The translations under genes and the position numbers were made by a program. The notes beneath the pieces are model-generated. The model was given only the letters and a program-made list of their open reading frames with translations. It searched no databases and was not told where the DNA came from. 32,672 nt of DNA. It comes from CAZMFZ01 sp046152935. GTDB taxonomy: Bacteria > Bacteroidota > Bacteroidia > Cytophagales > UBA9547. The stretch spans positions 1-32,672 of the forward strand of contig JBJXGB010000137.1 of NCBI GenBank assembly GCA_046152935.1, given 5' to 3'. Of this stretch, positions 25,741-32,672 are shown piece after piece; position 1 is the first letter of the stretch; the number at the start of each line of letters is the position of its first letter.

Positions 25741-25774
25741 AAAAAAGCAACTGCGAATGACCGCAGTTGCTTTT
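25741..25774. terminator. Bidirectional Rho-independent terminator (mirror copy)
   Basis: Mirror of 6899-6932: GCAACTGCG/CGCAGTTGC stem with flanking A and T runs, between the RNA methyltransferase and tRNA-Cys. Confidence 0.9.
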
Positions 25775-25777
25775 GAG

Positions 25778-25848
25778 AGGTTTCGAGCAGATTCGAACTG
25801 CTGTAGAAGCTTTTGCAGAGCTCTGCCTAGCCACTCGGCCACGAAACC
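25778..25848 (-). tRNA. tRNA-Cys (anticodon GCA, mirror copy)
   Basis: Reverse-strand copy of the cloverleaf at 6825-6895, with GCA anticodon, T discriminator and no encoded CCA. Confidence 0.97.
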
Positions 25849-25880
25849 AAATTTTGAAAGGCCTATATTTCACGACCTTT

Positions 25881-25888
25881 CAAAGATA
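25881..25888 (-). promoter_or_regulatory. Candidate -7 element of mirrored tRNA-Cys
   Basis: Reverse-strand TATCTTTG, mirror of 6785-6792. Confidence 0.4.
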
Positions 25889-25895
25889 ATCAAAT

Positions 25896-27746
25896 TTATT
25901 CTTCAGTTTTCGCTTTAGCTGCTTTTTTTACTTTTGCATCTTCAGCGTTACCCATTTGTTCTTTCAAATTTGAAAGTGCAGTCAGATCGCCAAAAGTGTC
26001 TTTTTCCACCACTTTTGCAGTTTCTTTTTCAACTTTCTTGCTTGAAGCGGCTTTTTTCTTTCCTGCACCGTCTGTTGCATCTTCAGATCCAGCAACTATA
26101 TCATCGGCTTTTTTACCAGCTTGGTAAGTTCTAGTATGCGAAAGCACTATTTTCTTATCGTCTTTAGAAAATTCCAATACAATAAAATAAAGCGACTCTC
26201 CCACTTCAGCCATCGTACCATCTTCTTTGGCCAATTGTTTCAACGAAACAAAACCTTCGATACCGTAAGGCAATTCTACAAACGCACCTTTATCGCTCTT
26301 AGAGTTTACAGTACCTTTGTGTTGCGAACCTGCACCAAATACAGTTTCAAACGTATCCCAAGGGTTTTCTTCAATCTGTTTGTGTCCTAGAGCCAATCTT
26401 CTGTTTTCAGCGTCAATTTCTAACACCACAACTTCTAATTTATCGCCAACCTTCACAAATTCAGAAGGATGTTTGATTTTCTTAGTCCAAGATAAATCAG
26501 ATACGTGAACTAAACCATCAATTCCTTCTTCGAGTTCAATAAATAAACCAAAATTTGTCAAATTACGCACAATACCTGTGTGGCGAGTGCCTGCAGAATA
26601 TTTGGTCAACAAATCTTGTTTAGTCCAAGGATCTTCAGTCAATTGTTTGATACCAAGAGACATTTTTCTTTCTTCTCTGTCGATAGTCAAAACCACTGCT
26701 TCCATTTCATCACCCAATTTCAAAAATTCGGTTGGATTTTTCAAATGTTGCGACCAAGACATTTCCGACACGTGTATCAAGCCTTCTACTCCTTGAAGTA
26801 TTTCTAAGAATGCGCCATAATCTGCCAAGTTTACTATTTTTCCTTTCACTTTCGAACCGACTTCGATTTCAGGAGCTAAAGCAGCCCAAGGATGCGCAGT
26901 TAATTGCTTCATACCCAATGAAATACGTTTTTTGTCGTCATCAAAGTCAAGTACTACCACATTTACTTTATCGTCAAGTTTAAGCACCTCTTCTGGATGA
27001 TTAACGCGACCCCAAGAAATATCTGTGATATGCAGTAAGCCATCTACCCCACCTAAATCGATAAATACACCGAAGTTGGTAATGTTTTTGACAGTTCCTT
27101 CCAAAATCTGGCCTTTTTCGAGGTTGCTGATGATGGTAATTTTTTGTTGCTCAAGGTCTTTCTCGATCAATACTTTGTGAGATACAACCACGTTATCGTT
27201 TGAGTAGTTGATTTTCACAACTTTTACCTCCATTTTCTTATTTACATATATGTCGAAATCTCTGATAGGTTTCACATCAATTTGTGAACCTGGCAAGAAA
27301 GATTCAACACCAAAAATATCTACAATCAAACCACCTTTTGTTCTGCGTTTTACAAAACCTTCAATAATGGTATCTTCTGCTAATGCTGCTTCGATCAATC
27401 TCCAAGCCACCACTAATTTCGCCTTTTTACGAGACAAAATCAATTGACCCGATTTGTCTTCTTGTGTTTCTACAAACACATCTATTTCTTCGCCAACTTT
27501 CATTTCTGGCATATCTCTAAACTCAGAAAGAGGCACTAAGCCATCAGATTTGAAGCCAATATTTACAATTACTTCTCTATCTGTAATGCCAACGATTATA
27601 CCTTTTATTACTGTTTTTTCTGTTATTTGATTGAGAGTCAAATCGTAAAGACTATTCAAATCGGCCAATTCAGCCTCAGAATAGCCAGAACCGAAACCTT
27701 TGGTGTCTAATTTAGCCCAATCAAAATCTACTTGTGGAGTTACCAT
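25896..27746 (-). CDS. rpsA: 30S ribosomal protein S1 (mirror copy)
   Basis: Identical to the 616-residue six-domain S1 protein at 4927-6777, including the Lys/Ala/Glu-rich tail. Confidence 0.97.
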   Translation of the reverse strand: MVTPQVDFDWAKLDTKGFGSGYSEAELADLNSLYDLTLNQITEKTVIKGIIVGITDREVIVNIGFKSDGLVPLSEFRDMPEMKVGEEIDVFVETQEDKSGQLILSRKKAKLVVAWRLIEAALAEDTIIEGFVKRRTKGGLIVDIFGVESFLPGSQIDVKPIRDFDIYVNKKMEVKVVKINYSNDNVVVSHKVLIEKDLEQQKITIISNLEKGQILEGTVKNITNFGVFIDLGGVDGLLHITDISWGRVNHPEEVLKLDDKVNVVVLDFDDDKKRISLGMKQLTAHPWAALAPEIEVGSKVKGKIVNLADYGAFLEILQGVEGLIHVSEMSWSQHLKNPTEFLKLGDEMEAVVLTIDREERKMSLGIKQLTEDPWTKQDLLTKYSAGTRHTGIVRNLTNFGLFIELEEGIDGLVHVSDLSWTKKIKHPSEFVKVGDKLEVVVLEIDAENRRLALGHKQIEENPWDTFETVFGAGSQHKGTVNSKSDKGAFVELPYGIEGFVSLKQLAKEDGTMAEVGESLYFIVLEFSKDDKKIVLSHTRTYQAGKKADDIVAGSEDATDGAGKKKAASSKKVEKETAKVVEKDTFGDLTALSNLKEQMGNAEDAKVKKAAKAKTEE

Positions 27747-27761
27747 ATACTGTTAATAATT

Positions 27762-27837
27762 CGGCCTTTTACATCAATTGCTCGGCCGTTGCAACTGATT
27801 TTTTGTTTGCATTTTCTATTTGAAACCTATCAAATAG
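27762..27837 (-). promoter_or_regulatory. Structured leader of mirrored rpsA
   Basis: Mirror of the two potential hairpins at 4836-4911. Confidence 0.4.
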
Positions 27838-27858
27838 GGCGTTTTTGAAAACGGATTG

Positions 27859-27888
27859 CAAAAATAGAAAAAAAATTGCAATAGTAAA
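27859..27888 (-). promoter_or_regulatory. Candidate promoter of mirrored rpsA
   Basis: Reverse-strand TTTA-N18-TATTTTTG, mirror of 4785-4814. Confidence 0.55.
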
Positions 27889-28412
27889 TATTTGATTCAA
27901 ATTATTGCCGTAATTCTAGTCTAAATATCTGCCGAGTTTATTAGAGCCGCAAGTATGACTCTTGCATGGCACAAAGTGCCTTCACAATATCCTAACATTT
28001 TGAATATTTATTCACTATAAAGTGTCTTAGATCGCAACGATACCTTCGATTTCTGCTTGACATTCAGTGTCGCGCTTGCGTTATTGCAGCATGTACTAAA
28101 TATTTTTCTAATTCAACAATCGCTCGTTACCCACTGGAAGTTTGACAGTCAGAAAATAATACCACTAAATGGTACAGAACAATAGGGCGAGATTGTCAAG
28201 ATTTTTAGGCGATAGATTTAGTTGAGATAAGAAATAGATCAACTGAGTTGCTAACTTCGCACTTTTATCACTCATATTGGGTGATGAATTAAAAGTCGAG
28301 TCTTGTGAGTTTCCAAATTTTCGAATTTCTAATTCAAATGGAAAAGACAAGATCAATGGTGATCTACTAACAAAAATAGGAAAGCTGAAAAAACGCTAAA
28401 ACCACCAAAAAA

Positions 28413-28538
28413 ATGCTGGAAATACTTAAGTTTATACTATCGGATGTGTGGTATTTTATTGGAACGGTTGCACTTTTGGTGTTTGGCTCCGATGCCATTG
28501 CCAAAATTATTAGGGCTATTAGAGGCACTAATCAGTAG
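28413..28538 (+). CDS. Small single-span membrane peptide (mirror copy)
   Basis: Mirror of the 41-residue frame at 4135-4260. Here it reads forward from ATG 28413 to TAG 28536-28538, 24 bp before the AHSA1-like gene. Confidence 0.6.
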   Translation: MLEILKFILSDVWYFIGTVALLVFGSDAIAKIIRAIRGTNQ

Positions 28539-28562
28539 GAAAATTAAAATTAGACCTCAAAC

Positions 28563-28958
28563 ATGCCTATTTTATTTAGCATCAAAAGAAAGATAAAAGT
28601 ACCAATCGAAGTAGTATTCGATGCACTCACCAATGCGATAGTATTATCAGAATTTACAGGAAAAGCAGTGTTTGAGCCCAAAATTGGCAGTTTCTATCAA
28701 ATGTTTGATGGATGGGTTTCAGGCGAAATATTGGCCTTTGAAAGGAACAAAACGCTTTCTTATACCTGGAAAACAACAGATTGGGATGAAAATGTCGCAG
28801 CTTCCATTGTAAGTTACGCCTTCAAAGAAAAAGGCGGTTCGACTTCGATCGAGCTTACACATTCAAATTTCCCGAACCAAAAGGAGGCTGATGAACATCA
28901 AAAAGGCTGGGAGGAGCATGTATTTCTGCCTTTGGAAAAATACCTGATTGGCGAATAA
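28563..28958 (+). CDS. AHSA1/START-like domain protein (mirror copy)
   Basis: Identical to the 131-residue helix-grip protein at 3715-4110; second gene of the three-gene row with the peptide and the SPFH protein. Confidence 0.85.
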   Translation: MPILFSIKRKIKVPIEVVFDALTNAIVLSEFTGKAVFEPKIGSFYQMFDGWVSGEILAFERNKTLSYTWKTTDWDENVAASIVSYAFKEKGGSTSIELTHSNFPNQKEADEHQKGWEEHVFLPLEKYLIGE

Positions 28959-29024
28959 TGAAATTGTAATTATTTACTAACATCAATTCTATTCATTAGA
29001 TTTGTGCAAACTAAAAAATAAACC

Positions 29025-29933
29025 ATGTTACTTTCCATTTTAGGCATTATCGCCATCGTAGTTGCTTTTTCAATCAACAAAGGCTCTGAATTTTACTTCC
29101 GTTTTGGCACTATTATGAAAGTAGTAGGCAGTTTTTTGATTGTTTTAGGTGCTTTATTGGCTTCGGTGATTCAAATAAATGCTGGTGAAGTAGGTGTGCA
29201 ATCGCTTTTTGGAAGTGTTAGCAATGAAATACTAGAAAGCGGGTTGCACCTTGTAAATCCATTAAACGAGGTAAAAACATTCGATAAAAAGACGCAAAAC
29301 TACACCATGTCTTCTGTGCACGATGAGGGCGATAAAAGCGGAGACGATGCCATACGAGTACTAACGGCCGATGGTCTAGAAGTAATTATCGACCTTACTG
29401 TATTATATAGAGTAGAACCTGCCCGCACGCCAGAAATTTTGAAACAAATAGGCGAAGATTATAAAAATGTGGTCGTAAGGCCTATTACGAGAACTAAAAT
29501 ACGAGACAATGCAGTTTATTACGATGCTGTTTCGCTTTATTCTGTAAAAAGAGATGAATTTCAAGCTCGTATTTTCAAAGATATAGAGACAAATTTCAAA
29601 ACGAGAGGCATTTTGCTGGAGCAATTATTGATTAGAAATATCAACTTGCCCGAATCTGTAAAACAGGCTATTGAATCGAAAATAAATGCAGAACAAGAGT
29701 CGCAAAAAATGAAATTTGTTCTGGATAAAGAACGCCAAGAAGCAGATAGAAAACGCGTTGAAGCGCAAGGAATAGCTGATTATCAAAAGATTATGAGCAG
29801 TGGTCTTTCTGATAAGCAATTGCAATACGAAATGATAAAAGCCCAAAAAGACATTGCTACATCGCCAAATACAAAAATAATAATTATGAGTGGTGGCAAA
29901 AGCAGCCCTATTATTTTAAATACTGATAAATAA
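29025..29933 (+). CDS. SPFH/prohibitin-family membrane protein (mirror copy)
   Basis: Identical to the 302-residue protein at 2740-3648: two N-terminal membrane segments, SPFH domain and charged helical tail. Confidence 0.88.
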   Translation: MLLSILGIIAIVVAFSINKGSEFYFRFGTIMKVVGSFLIVLGALLASVIQINAGEVGVQSLFGSVSNEILESGLHLVNPLNEVKTFDKKTQNYTMSSVHDEGDKSGDDAIRVLTADGLEVIIDLTVLYRVEPARTPEILKQIGEDYKNVVVRPITRTKIRDNAVYYDAVSLYSVKRDEFQARIFKDIETNFKTRGILLEQLLIRNINLPESVKQAIESKINAEQESQKMKFVLDKERQEADRKRVEAQGIADYQKIMSSGLSDKQLQYEMIKAQKDIATSPNTKIIIMSGGKSSPIILNTDK

Positions 29934-29970
29934 ATGCGTGACGGGTGTAGGAAGTCGAAATATCGTGATT

Positions 29971-30684
29971 CTACACCTTTTTTGCTCTCGTCATTTCGCG
30001 TTTGCCAACTGGCCCTGGCAAAGATTCTACTAAAAAACCCGCATCTTTCAAGTTGCGTTTAAATTGCCCTTGGGCGCAGTACGTAACCAAAACACCTCCT
30101 TTTTTCATCATTTTATAGAATTTTTCTAAAATTTCTGATTCCCACAATTCTGGTTGACACACAGGCGTAAAAGCATGGTGATATATCAGATCGTATTGCT
30201 CATCGGGTGAAGTAAAGTCGAAAATGTCATTTTTCAATTTTGTAAAATTGAAAAATGGAGTAAGTTCTGCTGTTTCATTCCAAGGTAAATTGTGCAATTT
30301 TTTAAATATCAATTTGGTTTCCAGGTCGTCCCAATTGTTGGTATAATTAAGCCTGTCTACGACAGAAATGTCAATTGGGTGCTTTTCTAAGCCATGATAG
30401 TGAATTTGAACTGCCGCAGGCTGAGAATGTTCTAAGGTGAACATGGCATTGAGACCTGTACCCAAGCCCATTTCAAAAATCGTAATTTCCACCTTGGTTT
30501 CAAGCAATGGAAGCAAGCCATATTTCACAAACACATGAAGCGACTCTTGCACAGCACCATGTTTAGAATGATAAGTCTCGTTGTAAGCTGGGCTAAAAAG
30601 CGTATGTGAATGGTCGGCTGTGGGTATTATTTGTAGTTCCACTCCTGCTTTATCGATTGCTGCAGGCTCAAGAATTGATTCCAT
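29971..30684 (-). CDS. mnmD: MnmD-type tRNA methyltransferase (mirror copy)
   Basis: Identical to the 237-residue enzyme at 1989-2702, with the same 58 bp overlap with the flavoprotein gene. Confidence 0.92.
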   Translation of the reverse strand: MESILEPAAIDKAGVELQIIPTADHSHTLFSPAYNETYHSKHGAVQESLHVFVKYGLLPLLETKVEITIFEMGLGTGLNAMFTLEHSQPAAVQIHYHGLEKHPIDISVVDRLNYTNNWDDLETKLIFKKLHNLPWNETAELTPFFNFTKLKNDIFDFTSPDEQYDLIYHHAFTPVCQPELWESEILEKFYKMMKKGGVLVTYCAQGQFKRNLKDAGFLVESLPGPVGKREMTRAKKV

Positions 30685-31589
30685 ATTTCTATTAATATTG
30701 CTGATGCATGTTTTATCTCGTGAATTTCAGAAGCAATTTGGCCAATTTCCAATTCGCCATTAACCAAATCACCCTCAAAAATTCCCTTTTTCGATCGACC
30801 TTTTCCTAGTATTTCCTTTAATACTTCTGCACCAGCTCCTTCATTCTCAGCTTTTTTTACAATATCATAAAACTGATTTTTGAGTACACGCACAGGTACT
30901 AAAGACTTTAAGATAAGATCTGTGTCGCCTTCTGTACTATTAACTATTGTGTGTTTAAATTGTTCATTTGCAGACGATTCTTTGCTTGCCGCAAACAAAG
31001 TACCCACTTGTACGGCACTCGCACCCAAGGCAAAAGCAGCCATTATGGCCTGTCCAGATCCAATTCCACCTGCGGCAATTACAGGTATTCTTACGAAGCC
31101 TGCTACAGCTGGCACAAGACAAAGTGTAGTGGTTTCGTCCCTGCCATTGTGGCCTCCAGCTTCAAAGCCTTCGGCAACCACGGCATCTACACCAGCCTCT
31201 TGGGCTTTAATGGCAAATTTTCGGCTCGAAACTACATGCACAACTTTTATATTGTTTTGTTTTAAATGCGAAGTCCAGCTTTTGGGGTTTCCAGCTGATG
31301 TGAAAACAATCTGCACACCTTCTTCTATCACAATTTCAATAATCTTTTCAATTTCAGGATACAAGAGTGGAATATTAACACCAAACGGTTTTGAAGTGGC
31401 TTTTCTACACTTTTGAATATGCTCTCGCAATACTTCTGGGTGCATTGATCCAGAGCCAATTAAGCCTAAACCACCTACATTGCTCACTGCCGAAGCCAAT
31501 TTCCAGCCCGAACACCATACCATCCCTGCTTGTATAATGGGAATTTCAATATCAAAAAGTTTGCAAATGGGATTCTGCTCATTTATCAT
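30627..31589 (-). CDS. Nitronate monooxygenase-family flavoprotein (mirror copy)
   Basis: Identical to the 320-residue FMN protein at 1084-2046, with the GGHNG motif and FMN phosphate site. Confidence 0.85.
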   Translation of the reverse strand: MINEQNPICKLFDIEIPIIQAGMVWCSGWKLASAVSNVGGLGLIGSGSMHPEVLREHIQKCRKATSKPFGVNIPLLYPEIEKIIEIVIEEGVQIVFTSAGNPKSWTSHLKQNNIKVVHVVSSRKFAIKAQEAGVDAVVAEGFEAGGHNGRDETTTLCLVPAVAGFVRIPVIAAGGIGSGQAIMAAFALGASAVQVGTLFAASKESSANEQFKHTIVNSTEGDTDLILKSLVPVRVLKNQFYDIVKKAENEGAGAEVLKEILGKGRSKKGIFEGDLVNGELEIGQIASEIHEIKHASAILIEIWNQFLSLQQSIKQEWNYK

Positions 31590-31724
31590 GGTTTCATATT
31601 AAACTTTGACATTTTAGTCAAAATAATCTAAATTGTATCTCAAATCAACATAATTCTCTTCTTTTCAAAGGTTAAACTTTATTATTGTAAATATTATTAG
31701 ATTTCATTAGCCAAAAACCAAACA

Positions 31725-32246
31725 ATGTCTATTGCTGCACCACTGAATATCAAAAAATGGATAGATGAAAATCGCCATTTATTAAGGCCACCAGTTGGCA
31801 ATCAGCAAGTTTATAAACTAAATTCAGATTTTATAATCATGGTAGTAGGTGGGCCAAATGCCAGAAAAGATTACCATTTTAATGAAGGGGAGGAGTTTTT
31901 TTACCAACTAGAAGGCAATATTTTATTGAGTATTATTGAAAATGACGTAAAACGAGACCTTGAAATACGCGAAGGAGATATTTTTTTACTACCACCGCGC
32001 ACGCCCCATTGGCCACAAAGGGGTGCAAATACAATAGGTTTGGTGATAGAACGCTACCGAAAACCGACTGAATTGGATGGATTTATGTGGTTTTGCGAAC
32101 ATTGTGGGCACAAATTGTATGAAGAATTTATTCCAGTTTCGGATATTGTGAAGCAATTGCCAGAAGTGATGCAAAAATTTTATGAAAACGAGCAATTACG
32201 GTGTTGTAAAAACTGTGGTAATACAATGTCGCCACCATCAAAATAG
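31725..32246 (+). CDS. nbaC: 3-hydroxyanthranilate 3,4-dioxygenase (mirror copy)
   Basis: Identical to the 173-residue enzyme at 427-948, with both the catalytic iron site and the four-Cys rubredoxin-like site. Confidence 0.95.
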   Translation: MSIAAPLNIKKWIDENRHLLRPPVGNQQVYKLNSDFIIMVVGGPNARKDYHFNEGEEFFYQLEGNILLSIIENDVKRDLEIREGDIFLLPPRTPHWPQRGANTIGLVIERYRKPTELDGFMWFCEHCGHKLYEEFIPVSDIVKQLPEVMQKFYENEQLRCCKNCGNTMSPPSK

Positions 32247-32283
32247 TACTCAAAAATTATAAAAAATATACACCTAAATACTT

Positions 32284-32672
32284 ATGATTCAGTCGTTTAA
32301 CACTCAAAAAGTATTACCATCTTCCTTTTCAATTTCCACTAAGGAATTTGGAAGCCTTACTGCTTATGTGCTATCGAATGAAACTACTGGCGAATCGGCC
32401 ACCATCGTGCCGGCTTTGGGTGCAATGCTCAATTCACTTTCATTAAGAAAAGGAACTTCACTTTTTGAAATCATTGACGGAAGCAAAACTGAGCTGGAAG
32501 CTAAAGAAGATGGAACAAAAATGTATAAAAGTCGAATTATATTTCCATACCCCAACCGAATAAAGCAAGGGCTTTACATTTTTGATGGCAAAATGTATAA
32601 ATTTAACACTAATGACGAGGACAACTCATTGCACGGGTTTTGTGAAAATGCCAACTTTAACTTATTGGGCCA
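32284..32672 (+). CDS. Aldose 1-epimerase-like protein, 3'-truncated (mirror copy)
   Basis: Mirror of 1-389. It starts at ATG 32284 and runs off the window after about 129 codons, cut at the same base as the left copy. Confidence 0.7.
   Translation, partial: MIQSFNTQKVLPSSFSISTKEFGSLTAYVLSNETTGESATIVPALGAMLNSLSLRKGTSLFEIIDGSKTELEAKEDGTKMYKSRIIFPYPNRIKQGLYIFDGKMYKFNTNDEDNSLHGFCENANFNLLG

Larger units (their letters stand above)
27747..28412. other. 666 bp non-coding region (mirror copy)
   Basis: Mirror of 4261-4926. It holds the rpsA promoter element and leader hairpins and small inverted repeats such as GGCAC/GTGCC at 27968-27980. No convincing gene. Confidence 0.6.
16337..32672 (-). repeat. 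Right arm of the perfect inverted repeat
   Basis: Reverse-complement copy of bases 1-16336. It adds no gene that is not already in the left arm. Its outer end stops at exactly the same base of the epimerase-like gene as the left arm does, which is expected if a single 16.3 kb sequence was read outwards twice from the central hairpin. Confidence 0.97.

Noticed and set aside
1..32672. Large composite transposon or element bounded by inverted repeats
   Set aside because: The arms meet with no central cargo, no transposase, integrase or target duplication is present, and the arms contain only chromosomal housekeeping genes.
1..32672. CRISPR array, prophage, toxin-antitoxin or defence genes
   Set aside because: No regularly spaced short repeats were seen and none of the protein sequences carries nuclease, phage structural, toxin or Cas motifs.

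Overview
The window is one perfect inverted duplication. Every gene in bases 1-16336 recurs in reverse-complement form in 16337-32672, and any position x maps to 32673 - x. There is no spacer at the centre, and I saw no difference between the arms: all long reading frames mirror exactly in position and protein, and the intergenic stretches and both outer ends that I compared also match. The fold point lies inside the self-complementary hairpin of a Rho-independent terminator just after a sigma-factor gene. Single-copy housekeeping genes (rpsA, prfA, pabB, a tRNA-Cys) therefore appear twice. The likeliest reading is about 16.3 kb of unique chromosome folded onto itself by assembly or amplification. 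A real 32 kb spacerless palindrome cannot be excluded from sequence alone.

The organism is most likely a member of the Bacteroidota. The DNA is AT-rich, start codons lack Shine-Dalgarno sequences, and several upstream regions carry the TAnnTTTG -7 element of this phylum. The gene set agrees: a BamA-family protein with a lipoprotein signal (TamL-like), a kynurenine-pathway dioxygenase, a small ECF sigma factor and an MnmD-type methyltransferase. I cannot assign a genus.

Left arm, in order: a truncated aldose 1-epimerase-like gene and 3-hydroxyanthranilate 3,4-dioxygenase (leftward); a nitronate monooxygenase-family flavoprotein overlapping mnmD (rightward); a leftward group of a 41-residue membrane peptide, an AHSA1/START-like protein and an SPFH/prohibitin-like protein; a 666 bp non-coding stretch with a promoter element and leader hairpins; rpsA, tRNA-Cys and a bidirectional terminator; a leftward TrmH/SpoU RNA methyltransferase; a rightward TamL-like outer-membrane gene, an unknown lipoprotein and a class I methyltransferase; leftward prfA; a rightward second beta-barrel protein; leftward pabB; and a rightward ECF sigma factor with a full promoter and the central terminator. 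The right arm is the same list reversed.

The genes are ordinary housekeeping and envelope functions: translation and RNA modification (rpsA, prfA, tRNA-Cys, mnmD, TrmH-type methyltransferase), cofactor synthesis (pabB for folate, the dioxygenase for NAD) and envelope (two barrel proteins, SPFH protein, lipoprotein). I found no mobile element, CRISPR array, phage gene or defence system, and no convincing new multi-gene system. The items most worth checking are the fold itself, the rpsA leader and the non-coding region before it, the three genes that appear to start with TTG, and the small membrane peptide.
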